DNA of 16,836 bases, taken from contig CAKRTP010000033.1 in assembly GCA_934402155.1 (NCBI GenBank), positions 1 to 16,836 on the forward strand. The letters are read 5' to 3'. Below the pieces are notes generated by a model. That model had not been told where the DNA came from. It did no database searches and worked only from the letters and a program-made list of their open reading frames with translations. Source of the DNA: an uncultured Blautia sp. (GTDB taxonomy: Bacteria > Bacillota > Clostridia > Lachnospirales > Lachnospiraceae). The translations under genes and the position numbers were made by a program. Positions 1 to 7,165 of the stretch are shown piece by piece (within the stretch, counting starts at the first letter, position 1; each line of letters begins with the position of its first letter).

Positions 1-361
1 GATCGGATTTCCCCTCCAGGGCCATTTCATGTGCCGGCTTCTCATCAGGCAGAGGTTCTTCGGAGATTTCTGCGCTCTTTTCCCTCTCAAACCGGCGCAT
101 CAGTTCCTCATAGGAAGCTTTTACTTCCTCCTTCGTGAGTACAAGATCCTCGAAATCTTTATCCGCAAAAAGTGCCTCTTCAATCTGTTTTTCTCTCTCT
201 ATAAACTCCTCCTCCAGCAGTCTCTGGAAGGTTTCGTCATCTATCTCATCCTGCATATCCAGGTTCTTTTCTGATATTTCTTCGTTCTCTTTAAACTCTT
301 TTTTCATATACAATCTCCAGCCAATGGGATATTCCTTGACAATTTTGTCCTTGTAGTTCAT
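1..361 (-). CDS. Acidic protein of unknown function, 5' part only
   Basis: An open frame without stop runs leftward from an ATG at 361 to the window edge, giving about 120 residues of the N-terminal part. It is very rich in Glu, Asp and Lys, has no signal peptide or membrane segment, and looks helical (for example residues 45-66 are mostly E, L, I, K). I do not recognise a family. Two starts compete. The ATG at 361 has no clear ribosome site. The ATG at 307 (residue 19) is preceded by GGAG with 7 nt spacing and would leave room for the divergent murG promoter. The upstream 18 residues ([17 protein letters not shown]) still look protein-like, so the longer form is kept. The 3' end is not in the window. 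The gene is divergent from murG. It is probably a real cytosolic protein; function unknown. Confidence 0.6.
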   Translation of the reverse strand, partial: MNYKDKIVKEYPIGWRLYMKKEFKENEEISEKNLDMQDEIDDETFQRLLEEEFIEREKQIEEALFADKDFEDLVLTKEEVKASYEELMRRFEREKSAEISEEPLPDEKPAHEMALEGKSD

Positions 362-364
362 AGT
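336..364 (+). promoter_or_regulatory. Predicted sigma-A promoter of murG
   Basis: A perfect -35 box TTGACA (336-341), a 17-nt spacer and CATAGT (359-364, 4 of 6 matches) as -10 would start a transcript near 371, some 30 nt before the murG ATG. The -35 box lies inside the divergent frame if that gene starts at 361, or just upstream of it if it starts at 307. Confidence 0.5.
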
Positions 365-401
365 TATTGATAGTAAAAAAGATTTTTCAGGAGGAATTCC
401 C

Positions 402-1472
402 ATGAAGCATATTGTTCTTACCGGCGGCGGTACTGCCGGACATGTTACTCCAAATATAGCTCTGATCCCGACCCTCAAGGAAGCTGGATATCAGATATCT
501 TATATCGGTTCCTATAACGGAATCGAGCGTAAACTGATCGAGGAACTTGGAATTCCCTATTATGGGATTTCCTCAGGTAAACTGAGACGTTACTTCGATC
601 CAAAGAACTTCTCTGATCCGTTCCGCGTTCTCAAAGGATTTCATGAAGCCAAGAAACTTCTTAAGCAGCTGAAACCCGATGTTGTATTTTCAAAGGGAGG
701 ATTCGTTACCGTCCCTGTTGTTATCGCTGCAAAGCGTCGTAAAATCCCAGCAATCATCCATGAGTCTGATATGACTCCAGGACTTGCCAACAAACTGTGT
801 ATTCCATCTGCCGTAAAGGTCTGCTGTAACTTCCCTGAGACAGTCAGTGCTCTTCCAAAGGACAAGGCTGTCCTCACTGGTACTCCGATCCGTCAGGAAT
901 TATTAAATGGCAGCAAAGAATCAGGTCGTCAGTTCTGTGGGTTCAGTGCCGACAAGCCGGTTCTCATGATCATCGGCGGCAGTCTTGGTGCTGCCTCAGT
1001 CAATGATCACGTCCGCAAGATCCTTCCGGAACTTCTGAAGGATTTCCAGGTGATCCATCTGTGTGGTAAGGGAAAAACGGACGAGAAACTGACAGGTACT
1101 GCCGGATATGTCCAGTACGAATATATCAAGGACGAACTGCCGGATCTTTTTGCCCTGGCAGATGTCGTGATCTCCCGCGCCGGAGCCAATGCGATCTGTG
1201 AGATCAGTGCTCTCCACAAACCAAATCTCCTGATCCCGCTGTCAGCCAATGCAAGCCGCGGTGACCAGATCCTGAATGCCCGTTCTTTTGAAAAACAGGG
1301 CTACAGTATGGTTCTTGAAGAAGAAGAGATCACCGATCAGAAGCTCCTTGATACGATCCACCAGCTTTATGACAACCGCCGCTCCTTCGAGGAAGCCATG
1401 GCCTCCAGCAAGCAGATGGATTCTATCCATCATATCGTTTCTCTTATTGAAGAATGTGTTTCATCTAAATAA
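402..1472 (+). CDS. murG: MurG, lipid II-forming GlcNAc transferase
   Basis: Transfers GlcNAc from UDP-GlcNAc to lipid I (undecaprenyl-PP-MurNAc-pentapeptide), making lipid II at the inner face of the membrane for peptidoglycan synthesis. The 356 residues match the usual GT-B fold length of the family. Visible marks are the N-terminal glycine loop GGGTAGHV (8-15), SKGGFVTVP (97-105), [11 protein letters not shown] (120-130), the second-domain loop GGSLGA (192-197), [10 protein letters not shown] (258-267) with the acidic residue that contacts the nucleotide sugar, and RGDQILNA (286-293). The [11 protein letters not shown] form resembles the Bacillus-type MurG rather than the E. coli type. Start: CAGGAGG at 388-394, 7 nt before the ATG. 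It stands alone here, not in a dcw cell-division cluster, with its own promoter and a terminator at 1486-1526. The call is secure. Confidence 0.97.
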   Translation: MKHIVLTGGGTAGHVTPNIALIPTLKEAGYQISYIGSYNGIERKLIEELGIPYYGISSGKLRRYFDPKNFSDPFRVLKGFHEAKKLLKQLKPDVVFSKGGFVTVPVVIAAKRRKIPAIIHESDMTPGLANKLCIPSAVKVCCNFPETVSALPKDKAVLTGTPIRQELLNGSKESGRQFCGFSADKPVLMIIGGSLGAASVNDHVRKILPELLKDFQVIHLCGKGKTDEKLTGTAGYVQYEYIKDELPDLFALADVVISRAGANAICEISALHKPNLLIPLSANASRGDQILNARSFEKQGYSMVLEEEEITDQKLLDTIHQLYDNRRSFEEAMASSKQMDSIHHIVSLIEECVSSK

Positions 1473-1485
1473 CAGACAGATATTT

Positions 1486-1526
1486 TACGCAGACATCCTT
1501 ACTTACGGCTGTCTGCGTATTTTTTT
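1486..1526 (+). terminator. Rho-independent terminator of murG
   Basis: A 10-bp perfect stem TACGCAGACA (1486-1495) / TGTCTGCGTA (1510-1519) with a 14-nt loop is followed by seven T (1520-1526). It begins 13 nt after the murG stop. The stop of the convergent sigma gene lies in the loop; on the minus strand the stem is followed only by TAAAATAT, so it serves that direction poorly. Confidence 0.85.
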
Positions 1527-2033
1527 GAGTTTCTCTTTCATCCACGCCTTCGACCTGAGATTACGATTATTGACACTGTTTCTGCTCATTCCATATTCCT
1601 CGGCCAGCACATCCGGCGGCACTCCATAGAGCTGTGTCCTGATCAGAATGTCATAGCTGACAGGATTTTTCTTCCGGAGCATCTCCAGAGCAAGTTTCCT
1701 GTCCGCCTTATCTTCCAGGTCAAGGACAACAGCTTCCGGATTTTGTTTTTCATCTATAAAATCTGTGCCATTGTCCTCATCCATAATACACATTTCATGT
1801 CTGTTACAGGAACGCTTCAGATAATCAAAGCTCACCATTCGGGTCTTGTAGCCGACCTTGGCTCTCAGACTTTCTTCATTGGAAAAATCAAGCGTCTCCT
1901 CGCCCTTCAAAAAGTAAATAAATACTTCCTGCGCAATATCCAGAGCGATGTTCTTTTCCTTCACGATCCTGTAGGCAACACTTGCTGAGAATTCAAAAAA
2001 TGTATCGTAAAAGCCTGTAAAATTCTCAACCAT
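1503..2033 (-). CDS. ECF-like RNA polymerase sigma factor
   Basis: A 176-residue protein with the two-domain plan of small sigma-70 factors. Region 2 spans about 8-75 (FYDTFFEFSASVAYRIVKEK, then DIAQEVFIYFLK at 32-43, the core-polymerase-binding helix pattern). An acidic linker covers about 82-112. Region 4 spans about 113-172, with a helix-turn-helix at about 137-169 (GVPPDVLAEEYGMSRNSVNN). It should bind core RNA polymerase and redirect it to its own promoters. Compared with standard ECF factors, regions 2 and 4 are divergent, so it may instead be a sigma-70-like activator. No membrane anti-sigma gene is adjacent. It starts 24 nt after the HIT gene stop, with only a weak ribosome site (AAAAG), so it probably depends on the HIT transcript. 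Regulon and signal are unknown. Confidence 0.75.
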   Translation of the reverse strand: MVENFTGFYDTFFEFSASVAYRIVKEKNIALDIAQEVFIYFLKGEETLDFSNEESLRAKVGYKTRMVSFDYLKRSCNRHEMCIMDEDNGTDFIDEKQNPEAVVLDLEDKADRKLALEMLRKKNPVSYDILIRTQLYGVPPDVLAEEYGMSRNSVNNRNLRSKAWMKEKLKKIRRQP

Positions 2034-2057
2034 ATCTTTTGTAGCATTCCGGCATTT

Positions 2058-2459
2058 TTATTTTACTTTTGCCAGAATTTCCTCTCTCTCCTCATCTGTC
2101 AGACTGCCTGGTTTCCAGGTAAGCCCGACATTATCACCCTCATATCTCGGAATCAGATGCATATGAAAGTGAAATACTGTCTGTCCTGCTATCTCCCCAT
2201 TATTCTGCACAATATTGAATCCATCGCAGTTCAGAGCATCTCGAAGTTTTGCTGCCATATGCTTTGCAAGGATCATCGCTTTTCCTGCTGTTTCATCCGG
2301 CAGCTCATAAATATCAGCTGCATGTGCCTTCGGGAGGATCAGGGCATGTCCCTTGCTTGCCGGTCCCAGATCAAGGATCACGCGGAAGTCTTCATCCTCA
2401 TATAAGGTAGCTGACGGAATTTCTCCATTTGCAATTTTACAAAAAATACAATTTTCCAT
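2058..2459 (-). CDS. HIT-family (HinT-like) nucleotide hydrolase
   Basis: A 133-residue histidine-triad protein. The active-site motif H-x-H-x-H is present as HFHMHLIP (97-104); H99 and H101 surround the alpha-phosphate of the substrate and one is the nucleophile in the family. Cys4 and Cys7 (ENCIFCK), together with H46 and H97, fit the zinc site seen in bacterial HinT-type proteins. Members hydrolyse purine nucleoside phosphoramidates or adenylated compounds in the cytosol; the physiological substrate is usually unknown. The frame extends 53 codons further upstream, but the ATG at 2459 has the ribosome site AAAGGAG (2469-2475, 9 nt spacing), and the extension shows no family similarity. It is first in a two-gene unit with the sigma-like gene. 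Confidence 0.94.
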   Translation of the reverse strand: MENCIFCKIANGEIPSATLYEDEDFRVILDLGPASKGHALILPKAHAADIYELPDETAGKAMILAKHMAAKLRDALNCDGFNIVQNNGEIAGQTVFHFHMHLIPRYEGDNVGLTWKPGSLTDEEREEILAKVK

Positions 2460-2498
2460 GGTCGTTTTCTCCTTTATTTTATAGCGTTTTCTGGTTCT

Positions 2499-2527
2499 AT
2501 TGTGACGTATTTCTTCGAATTTTTCAA
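2499..2527 (-). promoter_or_regulatory. Possible promoter of the HIT-sigma unit
   Basis: On the minus strand TTGAAA (2522-2527), a 17-nt spacer and CACAAT (2499-2504) form a weak sigma-A-like pair about 40 nt before the HIT start. The -10 matches only 4 of 6 positions. The divergent histidine kinase gene may use overlapping signals on the other strand (TTGTGA at 2500-2505, TTCAAT at 2523-2528), also weak. Confidence 0.3.
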
Positions 2528-2586
2528 TACGAAATTTGTTGCAGCTGTCGATTTCCGATGCTACACTTGACGTGAGGTGACAGATT

Positions 2587-3294
2587 ATGAGAGAAAACAT
2601 CGATTCTGTAAAAAGCACAGAACAACTTCAAATCCTGCTTTCCAGATTTTCTCATGAACTGCGGAATCCACTGGCTCTTCTGTCCAGCGGGCTGCAGCTT
2701 CTCGCTTCTTCCCACCCTGAACTTTCTTCGGACGAACAGTGGGAAAATATCCTGGGAAATCTGGAATATATTCATGCGCTTCTGGACGACCTGTCCCGAT
2801 ACCAGAATGCAGGGCAGCTTTCCCTTGTCTTAACTGACTTAGGTACCTGTTTAAACGAAATCGCAAGGTCCTTTCGCCCTGTACTGGAATATCTGGAAAT
2901 TGAATTTGAGACGGACATCCCCTCAGATCTCCCCAAACTCTCTCTGGATCCGTTGAAAATCCGGCAGGTATGTCTGAATCTTCTTCGAAACGCACAGGAA
3001 TCCATAGACAATCCACATGGAGTTATACGTTTTTGTGCCGAATCCACTGCTGATTATATACATATCTCCGTTTGTGACAATGGATGCGGCATGACCTCCT
3101 CTCAGAAAATGCGGGTATTTGAGCCTTTCATAACCTACAAGTCCGGCGGCACCGGCCTCGGACTTGCCGTCACCAGACAGATCATAGAAGCACATCACGG
3201 CTTCATAAAGATCGAAAGTGCTCCCGGAGCCGGAAGCACTTTTCATGTGTATATTCCCTTATCTCAGCCTGCCAAAGACATTTCCGAAACCTGA
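2587..3294 (+). CDS. Soluble orphan sensor histidine kinase
   Basis: A 235-residue protein that consists almost only of a kinase core. The dimerisation/phosphoacceptor helix carries the H-box FSHELRNPL with His23. The ATPase domain has an N-box (NLLRNAQES, 131-139), G1 (DNGCGM, 164-169), F-box (FEPF, 178-181) and G2 (GGTGLGL, 187-193, followed by GAGSTF at 214-219). All catalytic motifs look intact. There is no transmembrane segment and no PAS, GAF or HAMP sensor, so it must act in the cytosol, probably sensing through a partner or a very short N-terminal region (1-15). The H-box and the small core resemble NtrB-type kinases. No response regulator gene lies in the window. Start: GAGGTGA (2574-2580) 6 nt before the ATG. 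It converges with the rhomboid gene, with 23 nt between stops, and no terminator is evident. Confidence 0.9.
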   Translation: MRENIDSVKSTEQLQILLSRFSHELRNPLALLSSGLQLLASSHPELSSDEQWENILGNLEYIHALLDDLSRYQNAGQLSLVLTDLGTCLNEIARSFRPVLEYLEIEFETDIPSDLPKLSLDPLKIRQVCLNLLRNAQESIDNPHGVIRFCAESTADYIHISVCDNGCGMTSSQKMRVFEPFITYKSGGTGLGLAVTRQIIEAHHGFIKIESAPGAGSTFHVYIPLSQPAKDISET

Positions 3295-3317
3295 GATACA
3301 AAAATATCCATACCCTT

Positions 3318-3926
3318 TTAATCAGAATAATCTTTCCATTTCTTTCCGGACGGATGCCACAGCAGGACTGAAAGCACGAAACCGGCGAGCATGCCTCCCA
3401 CATGTGCAGCATTATCTACTCCTGAACTGGCAAATCCAAAATAAAGCGAGAATGCAGCCATGACCAGTATCTGTCTCACAGACAGGTCACCAAGCCATCC
3501 TTTATTTCGGATCACCACATAGATCATGGCTCCCATCACTGCAAAAACAGCTCCTGAGGCACCGGCCGATACCGAAAATTCCTGTGTTCGCAGTTCCAGA
3601 AACAACGAAACAATATTTCCTGCAATTCCCCCCAGAAGATAGATCAGTAAAAAACGAAGCTTACCTATCACCCGCTCCAGGCGGCTTCCAATTACAAACA
3701 ATACAAGCATATTATTGACAAGATGCTCGATTCCAAAGTGAAGAAACATAGAAGTAAACAGCCTGTAAACTTCCCCTCTCTCCACAATATAAGGTGTATA
3801 TGCTGCCCCGTAATCCAGTACATGCCATGCATCCTGTGATGTTCCCGTAAACTCCACAGCAACAAAAACCAGGATGTTGAGCAGGATCAGTACAGCTGTC
3901 ACGGGTTCTTTACGGATCTCTTCCAA
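3318..3926 (-). CDS. Rhomboid-family intramembrane serine protease
   Basis: Six hydrophobic segments and the rhomboid dyad are visible: GASG with the nucleophile Ser (residue 124 of this start), and AAHVGG with the catalytic His (residue 175). The oxyanion-side motif HFGIEHLVNN is also present in the second segment. Family members cleave single-pass membrane proteins within or near the bilayer; the substrate here is unknown. The frame also opens at a GTG at 3935, but that codon has no ribosome site. The TTG at 3926 sits 8 nt after GGAG, so it is preferred, giving 202 residues. The gene has its own promoter (3974-4002) and follows the tad operon in the same direction after about 125 nt. The Tad pseudopilins next door are possible but untested substrates. 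Confidence 0.92.
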   Translation of the reverse strand: MEEIRKEPVTAVLILLNILVFVAVEFTGTSQDAWHVLDYGAAYTPYIVERGEVYRLFTSMFLHFGIEHLVNNMLVLFVIGSRLERVIGKLRFLLIYLLGGIAGNIVSLFLELRTQEFSVSAGASGAVFAVMGAMIYVVIRNKGWLGDLSVRQILVMAAFSLYFGFASSGVDNAAHVGGMLAGFVLSVLLWHPSGKKWKDYSD

Positions 3927-3973
3927 AGTCCTCACTCCATTCTGTCAGATTGCACGTTTTATATGTTCCGTAT

Positions 3974-4002
3974 ATTCTAACAGATGAGTTTCTCTATAGC
4001 AA
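3974..4002 (-). promoter_or_regulatory. Predicted sigma-A promoter of the rhomboid gene
   Basis: On the minus strand TTGCTA (3997-4002), exactly 17 nt, then TAGAAT (3974-3979, 5 of 6 matches). Transcription would start near 3967, about 40 nt before the preferred TTG start. It lies between the tad operon end and the rhomboid gene, so that gene need not depend on read-through. No clear terminator is seen between 4003 and 4051. Confidence 0.55.
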
Positions 4003-4051
4003 GTATTGTATATCCGTCTGTAAGATATGGTCCTTCTGTGAGTCCCGGGTT

Positions 4052-5455
4052 TTATTTTATGAATACATACCTCGCTTCTGCAAAATCAATCTCATCTTCG
4101 TCCTGAAGCTGATATTCTTCGTTTGCCTTCAGCATTCTTCCATTTACGGAAGTTCCGTTTCTGGAATTCAGATCTGTCAGGAAATATTCGTCTTCCACTT
4201 TGCGGATACGGGCATGAACACGGCTTACTGTAGCACGTGGGATCACTGCATCTGCTGCATTTTCCATTTTACCGATCACTGTCAGTTCCTGTTCAAGAAA
4301 AATCGTTGCGAATTCGCCGGGTTCTCTGCTCACAAGACTGGATGGCCCTCTGACCTGACCCGCTGACAAAACTACCGTTTCTCCATAGTCTTCTTCCCCT
4401 TGCAGTTTATTTTCCATATAAGAATTTTTCCTGAGTCCTGCCGTTCTGACATGCTGCACTTCTTCATGAGGATATTTCTTTATTTCCTGTTTGCCGGGAT
4501 CATATCCTCCCCATCTGTCTTCTGATTTCTCCCGTTTATCAGAAAACTCTTTCCGGACCTTCTGCCGCCACTCTGCGGTTTCGTCCTGTTTTTTCTTCTT
4601 TTTTTCATCAAGCCAGCTTCCGAGGGCACCGACTCCAAGGAGCAGGATCGCTGCGGCCAGCACTGCTTCTGTCGGCACTCCTTTTATATATCCCAGATAA
4701 GCGGCTCCTGAAATCCCCAGAAGTATCAGAACTCCCAGACTGCAGCCTCCAATCCATAAAATTTTGTTATTTATTGCTTTTCCCTGAGCTTTCTGCTTTT
4801 TTTCTTTGAGTTCTTCCGCAAAGTCCACTGGTTTTTCTTCAGGCAGAAATTGTCGTTCTGAGATTTCCTCTGCATCTTTTTTCTCCTCTTTCTTTTCCAC
4901 TGACTCTTCTGCGCCATTCTGATAAATCAGCTCCTTGATCATTTCCAGCTGAATCCCCGTCTCCAGTGCTTTGCGGTAGATTCCATATCCCATCGTCACA
5001 GCCACCGGATCATCATGATCCAGTTTTGGCAGAAAATATTCCGTCATTTCACGAAACTGTTCACTGATCGTTCCTGATTCTCCCGGAAGACAGCAAAAAT
5101 ACATCTTCTGCTTTTCGACATCCAGATACATATATTCCGGAGAAAGCAGCAGCTGATCCGGGTTCAGGAGAAATTCTGACATCTCTTCCATGATCTTTAC
5201 AAATCCTCCAAAGATGATCCTGAGATCGGACGCCTTCAGTTTCTTTTGTTCATAAAAAGAAGCCAGTGACTGCCGCGAGGTGATATCATAATAGAATAAA
5301 AATTTTCCATCCAGTCCCTGGATCCTGCATTTCAGTATCGACGGCACTGCATTTCCTGTCAGCATCCGAACCTGATAAGATGAAGTATCCACCTGGTTCT
5401 CTCCATGTAAGATCAGATAATTGTGACTCATATCTCTTTTATATTCTGCCCGCAT
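4052..5455 (-). CDS. FHA-domain membrane protein with DUF6382-like N-terminus
   Basis: A 467-residue protein in three parts. Residues 1-180 form a cytosolic-looking domain resembling DUF6382 (ITSRQSLASFYEQKKL, FLLNPDQLLLSPEYMYLD), which in related Clostridia accompanies FHA domains. After a charged stretch come two membrane segments (about 232-256 and 262-282). A basic, low-complexity linker follows, then a C-terminal FHA domain (about 378-467) with SRVHARI (411-417) and LNSRNGTSVNG (429-439). FHA domains bind phosphothreonine peptides. The usual Arg of the GR turn is Lys here (IGK, 394-396). Both ends should face the cytosol. The gene is last in the tad operon, 2 nt after the TadE stop; its GGAGG lies inside the end of that gene, 6 nt before the ATG, so coupling is likely. 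It probably senses or scaffolds phosphorylated partners for pilus control; this is inference. Confidence 0.85.
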   Translation of the reverse strand: MRAEYKRDMSHNYLILHGENQVDTSSYQVRMLTGNAVPSILKCRIQGLDGKFLFYYDITSRQSLASFYEQKKLKASDLRIIFGGFVKIMEEMSEFLLNPDQLLLSPEYMYLDVEKQKMYFCCLPGESGTISEQFREMTEYFLPKLDHDDPVAVTMGYGIYRKALETGIQLEMIKELIYQNGAEESVEKKEEKKDAEEISERQFLPEEKPVDFAEELKEKKQKAQGKAINNKILWIGGCSLGVLILLGISGAAYLGYIKGVPTEAVLAAAILLLGVGALGSWLDEKKKKKQDETAEWRQKVRKEFSDKREKSEDRWGGYDPGKQEIKKYPHEEVQHVRTAGLRKNSYMENKLQGEEDYGETVVLSAGQVRGPSSLVSREPGEFATIFLEQELTVIGKMENAADAVIPRATVSRVHARIRKVEDEYFLTDLNSRNGTSVNGRMLKANEEYQLQDEDEIDFAEARYVFIK

Positions 5456-5457
5456 TT

Positions 5458-5895
5458 TTATCCTCCAATTTCCTGCATTACTTCAGAAGCTGCTTTTATT
5501 TTTCGAATCCACTGTGTCGGACGGATCACTTTTGAACTGCCGTCCACTGTTAATTTCCATCTGAAACCTCCAAATCCGGAAATCGTATCTGCTGTATAAG
5601 TTACCTGGATCTCCGTTCCGTTCTTTACCTGTCCCGCCAGATTTTCCGCGCCGAAAAATCCGACATTTCCAAGCTCCCTGCTCCTGACTTCTGCTGCCTC
5701 CTGCGGCTGTCCTTCTTTTCGTATACCTTCCATGCTCCCGGTAAGTGCAGCTTCACATGCCGCCGCTGTCAGCCAGGCACGGTTATGTACAAAAAAACTC
5801 AGATACAGAATTCCCATCAGTACCAGAAGTATCAATGACATCACACAGGCTGCCTCTACTGTAAAACTCCCTTTCTTTAAATATTTTCTGTTCAT
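5458..5895 (-). CDS. TadE-like minor pseudopilin
   Basis: A 145-residue pseudopilin. The N-terminus MNRKYLKKGSFTVEA is a textbook class IVb prepilin signal: basic residues, Gly9, cleavage before Ser10, and Glu14 at +5, followed by one hydrophobic helix (about 16-37). The exported remainder is a small domain of about 105 residues with predicted beta strands (GTEIQVTYTADTISG) and one cysteine. Family members are minor Tad pilus subunits processed by an A24 prepilin peptidase and anchored in the membrane. The frame is open far upstream, but that part lies over the peptidase gene. The ATG at 5895 overlaps that gene's stop as ATGA, which fixes the start by coupling. It lies between the second peptidase and the FHA gene. 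Confidence 0.9.
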   Translation of the reverse strand: MNRKYLKKGSFTVEAACVMSLILLVLMGILYLSFFVHNRAWLTAAACEAALTGSMEGIRKEGQPQEAAEVRSRELGNVGFFGAENLAGQVKNGTEIQVTYTADTISGFGGFRWKLTVDGSSKVIRPTQWIRKIKAASEVMQEIGG

Positions 5896-6302
5896 ATCAA
5901 GATTGCTCCTATATATCCCACCGCAAGAAACGGAACCAGCGGTATCTCTGTTTTTCTGCTTTTTTTGCACACTACAAGAAGAATCCCCGACCAGAACGCC
6001 GCCAGAAACAGTCCCATACAAAGCATCCTGACATAGACTTCCGTACTCAGCATCGTTCCAAGTGCTGCCAGGATCCATCCGTCTCCTGCCCCGATTGCTT
6101 CCCGGCTGAGAAATCCCATGGCCAGAAACATCATTCCGATTCCTGCCGGGATCAGTATATCTGTGATCTGCCTTCTCTGAAATATGCTGCACAAAATTCC
6201 ACCAACTCCATAGACAGCCGTCAGGATCAGCGAGATCTCCCTGGATCTGAGATCCAGCCAGCTGTTTACTGCAAGAAAAATCATTGTGACTGCTTCTTTC
6301 AA
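5892..6302 (-). CDS. A24 prepilin peptidase, second copy
   Basis: A small multi-pass membrane aspartyl protease of the TadV/CpaA type. The first catalytic Asp is in WLDLRSREI (Asp17 with this start) and the second in GAGDGW (Asp74). The C-terminus EIPLVPFLAVGYIGAI is typical of the family. It would cleave the leader of Flp or TadE prepilins at the cytosolic face of the membrane. The frame opens at an ATG at 6338 that overlaps the upstream gene by 23 nt without a ribosome site. The TTG at 6302 has GGAGGG 8 nt before it, placed just after the upstream stop, so I choose TTG (136 residues). An ATG six codons later is a weaker choice. It directly precedes the TadE gene (ATGA overlap), which suggests that TadE is its main substrate. 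A second such peptidase opens the operon at 12857-13351. Confidence 0.88.
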   Translation of the reverse strand: MKEAVTMIFLAVNSWLDLRSREISLILTAVYGVGGILCSIFQRRQITDILIPAGIGMMFLAMGFLSREAIGAGDGWILAALGTMLSTEVYVRMLCMGLFLAAFWSGILLVVCKKSRKTEIPLVPFLAVGYIGAILI

Positions 6303-6315
6303 TATATCATCCCTC

Positions 6316-7113
6316 CTATCCGCAGCTGCTGCAGGCATTCCTGTTTCCTGCCTGTGACAGCTTGATCAGCTTGATCGTTCTTTTCAGCCCGCTGCAGGTT
6401 TCCTGATTGTGATAGCGGTTTCCCGTTGAAGTGATGTACACGCAGCCTGAAGGACTCTGATTCCGGCTGCACGCTTCACACGGTGAATACTTTTCTCCAT
6501 ATGTGTTCCTCATAGAAGAGACACGTGCCCCTGCTACCTGCTGCAATGAAACCTTAAGATACCTGCAGCTCACTCTTCTGTGATAAACACTGCCGGATTC
6601 TGTCACATATACCATCTCTTCCGGCTGACTCTGTTCGCCCTGAACCTCCTGTTCATCTGCCCCGGTCCACGCATGAACAGTTACCGTATTCTGCATCCAC
6701 ACTTTCGAAAGAGGAACCAGACCTCCCACCGGTGTATACGAATACACATCAGGAAGTGTGATCTTATCCGGGCCTTTCCCGTTCAGCACATATGCATACA
6801 TTCCTGCTTCCTTTGTTTTCTCACAGAGTTTCTGCAGATGCACTGTCTGGATCTGATAGATATCCATAAAGGAGATCATCGTCACCATCCCCAGAAAAAA
6901 AATCGGAAGTACAAATGCTGTTTCAACTGCAAGACTTGCTCTGCGAAGCTTCTTAAAAAAGGTACAGAAAGACACCTTTTCAGAAGGTTTTTGAAACTCT
7001 CCGTTCATCGGGGGAAACTGGAGAACTGTTTTTTTCAGAGAGCGTTTCCTTTCTTTTTTCTTTCTGTCTATCATTTTTATATACCCATCGTTTTTTTCCT
7101 TCTGAAAAAGCAT
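6316..7113 (-). CDS. TadE-like pseudopilin with two Cys/His modules
   Basis: A 265-residue protein. Residues 1-58 form an unusually long, basic cytosolic leader. A class IVb-like signal follows, ALAVE-type (ARG-ARG-ALA-SER at 57-60, Glu64 at +5 of Ser60), and then one hydrophobic helix (about 65-84). The exported part ends in a duplicated module. Copy 1 is VYVTESGSVYHRRVSC (168-183) plus CEAC (212-215); copy 2 is VYITSTGNRYHNQETC (225-240) plus CSSC (261-264). Each gives YH-x4-C ... C-x2-C, a possible metal site with one His and three Cys. Similar single modules occur at the C-terminus of various secreted proteins of Bacillota; their function is poorly known. The start ATG has GGGGTG 7 nt upstream. 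The gene lies between the DUF5702 gene and the second peptidase. Role as a minor pilin is inferred; metal binding is untested. Confidence 0.8.
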   Translation of the reverse strand: MLFQKEKNDGYIKMIDRKKKERKRSLKKTVLQFPPMNGEFQKPSEKVSFCTFFKKLRRASLAVETAFVLPIFFLGMVTMISFMDIYQIQTVHLQKLCEKTKEAGMYAYVLNGKGPDKITLPDVYSYTPVGGLVPLSKVWMQNTVTVHAWTGADEQEVQGEQSQPEEMVYVTESGSVYHRRVSCRYLKVSLQQVAGARVSSMRNTYGEKYSPCEACSRNQSPSGCVYITSTGNRYHNQETCSGLKRTIKLIKLSQAGNRNACSSCG

Positions 7114-7135
7114 CTTTCTGCACCCCTTTTTTGCC

Positions 7136-7160
7136 GGACGGCTGTTATCCGCAGCCGCCC
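7136..7160 (-). repeat. Intergenic hairpin inside the tad operon
   Basis: In the 52-nt gap before the TadE-like gene, the minus-strand RNA can form a 9-bp stem GGGCGGCTG / CAGCCGTCC with a 7-nt loop. One pair is G-U in this direction, and would be an A-C mismatch in the plus-strand RNA, so the structure favours the operon mRNA. No T-run follows, so it is not a standard terminator. It may be a processing or mRNA-stability element. Confidence 0.5.
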
Positions 7161-7165
7161 CGTAT

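Noticed and set aside
2539..2567. Promoter TTGCAG-17-TACACT for the histidine kinase
   Set aside because: The start point would fall on the ribosome site itself, leaving almost no leader; both boxes are also weak.
2460..2618. Upstream extension of the HIT frame by 53 codons
   Set aside because: The extension shows no family similarity, and a good ribosome site precedes the ATG at 2459.
4003..4051. Terminator after the FHA gene
   Set aside because: Only short pairings (CCCGGG; ATATC/GATAT) are present, without a T-run. The end of the tad transcript stays undefined.
5896..6192. Upstream extension of the TadE frame
   Set aside because: It lies over the prepilin peptidase gene in another frame and reads as low-complexity Gly/Arg/Ser sequence; the ATGA overlap at 5895 gives the proper start.
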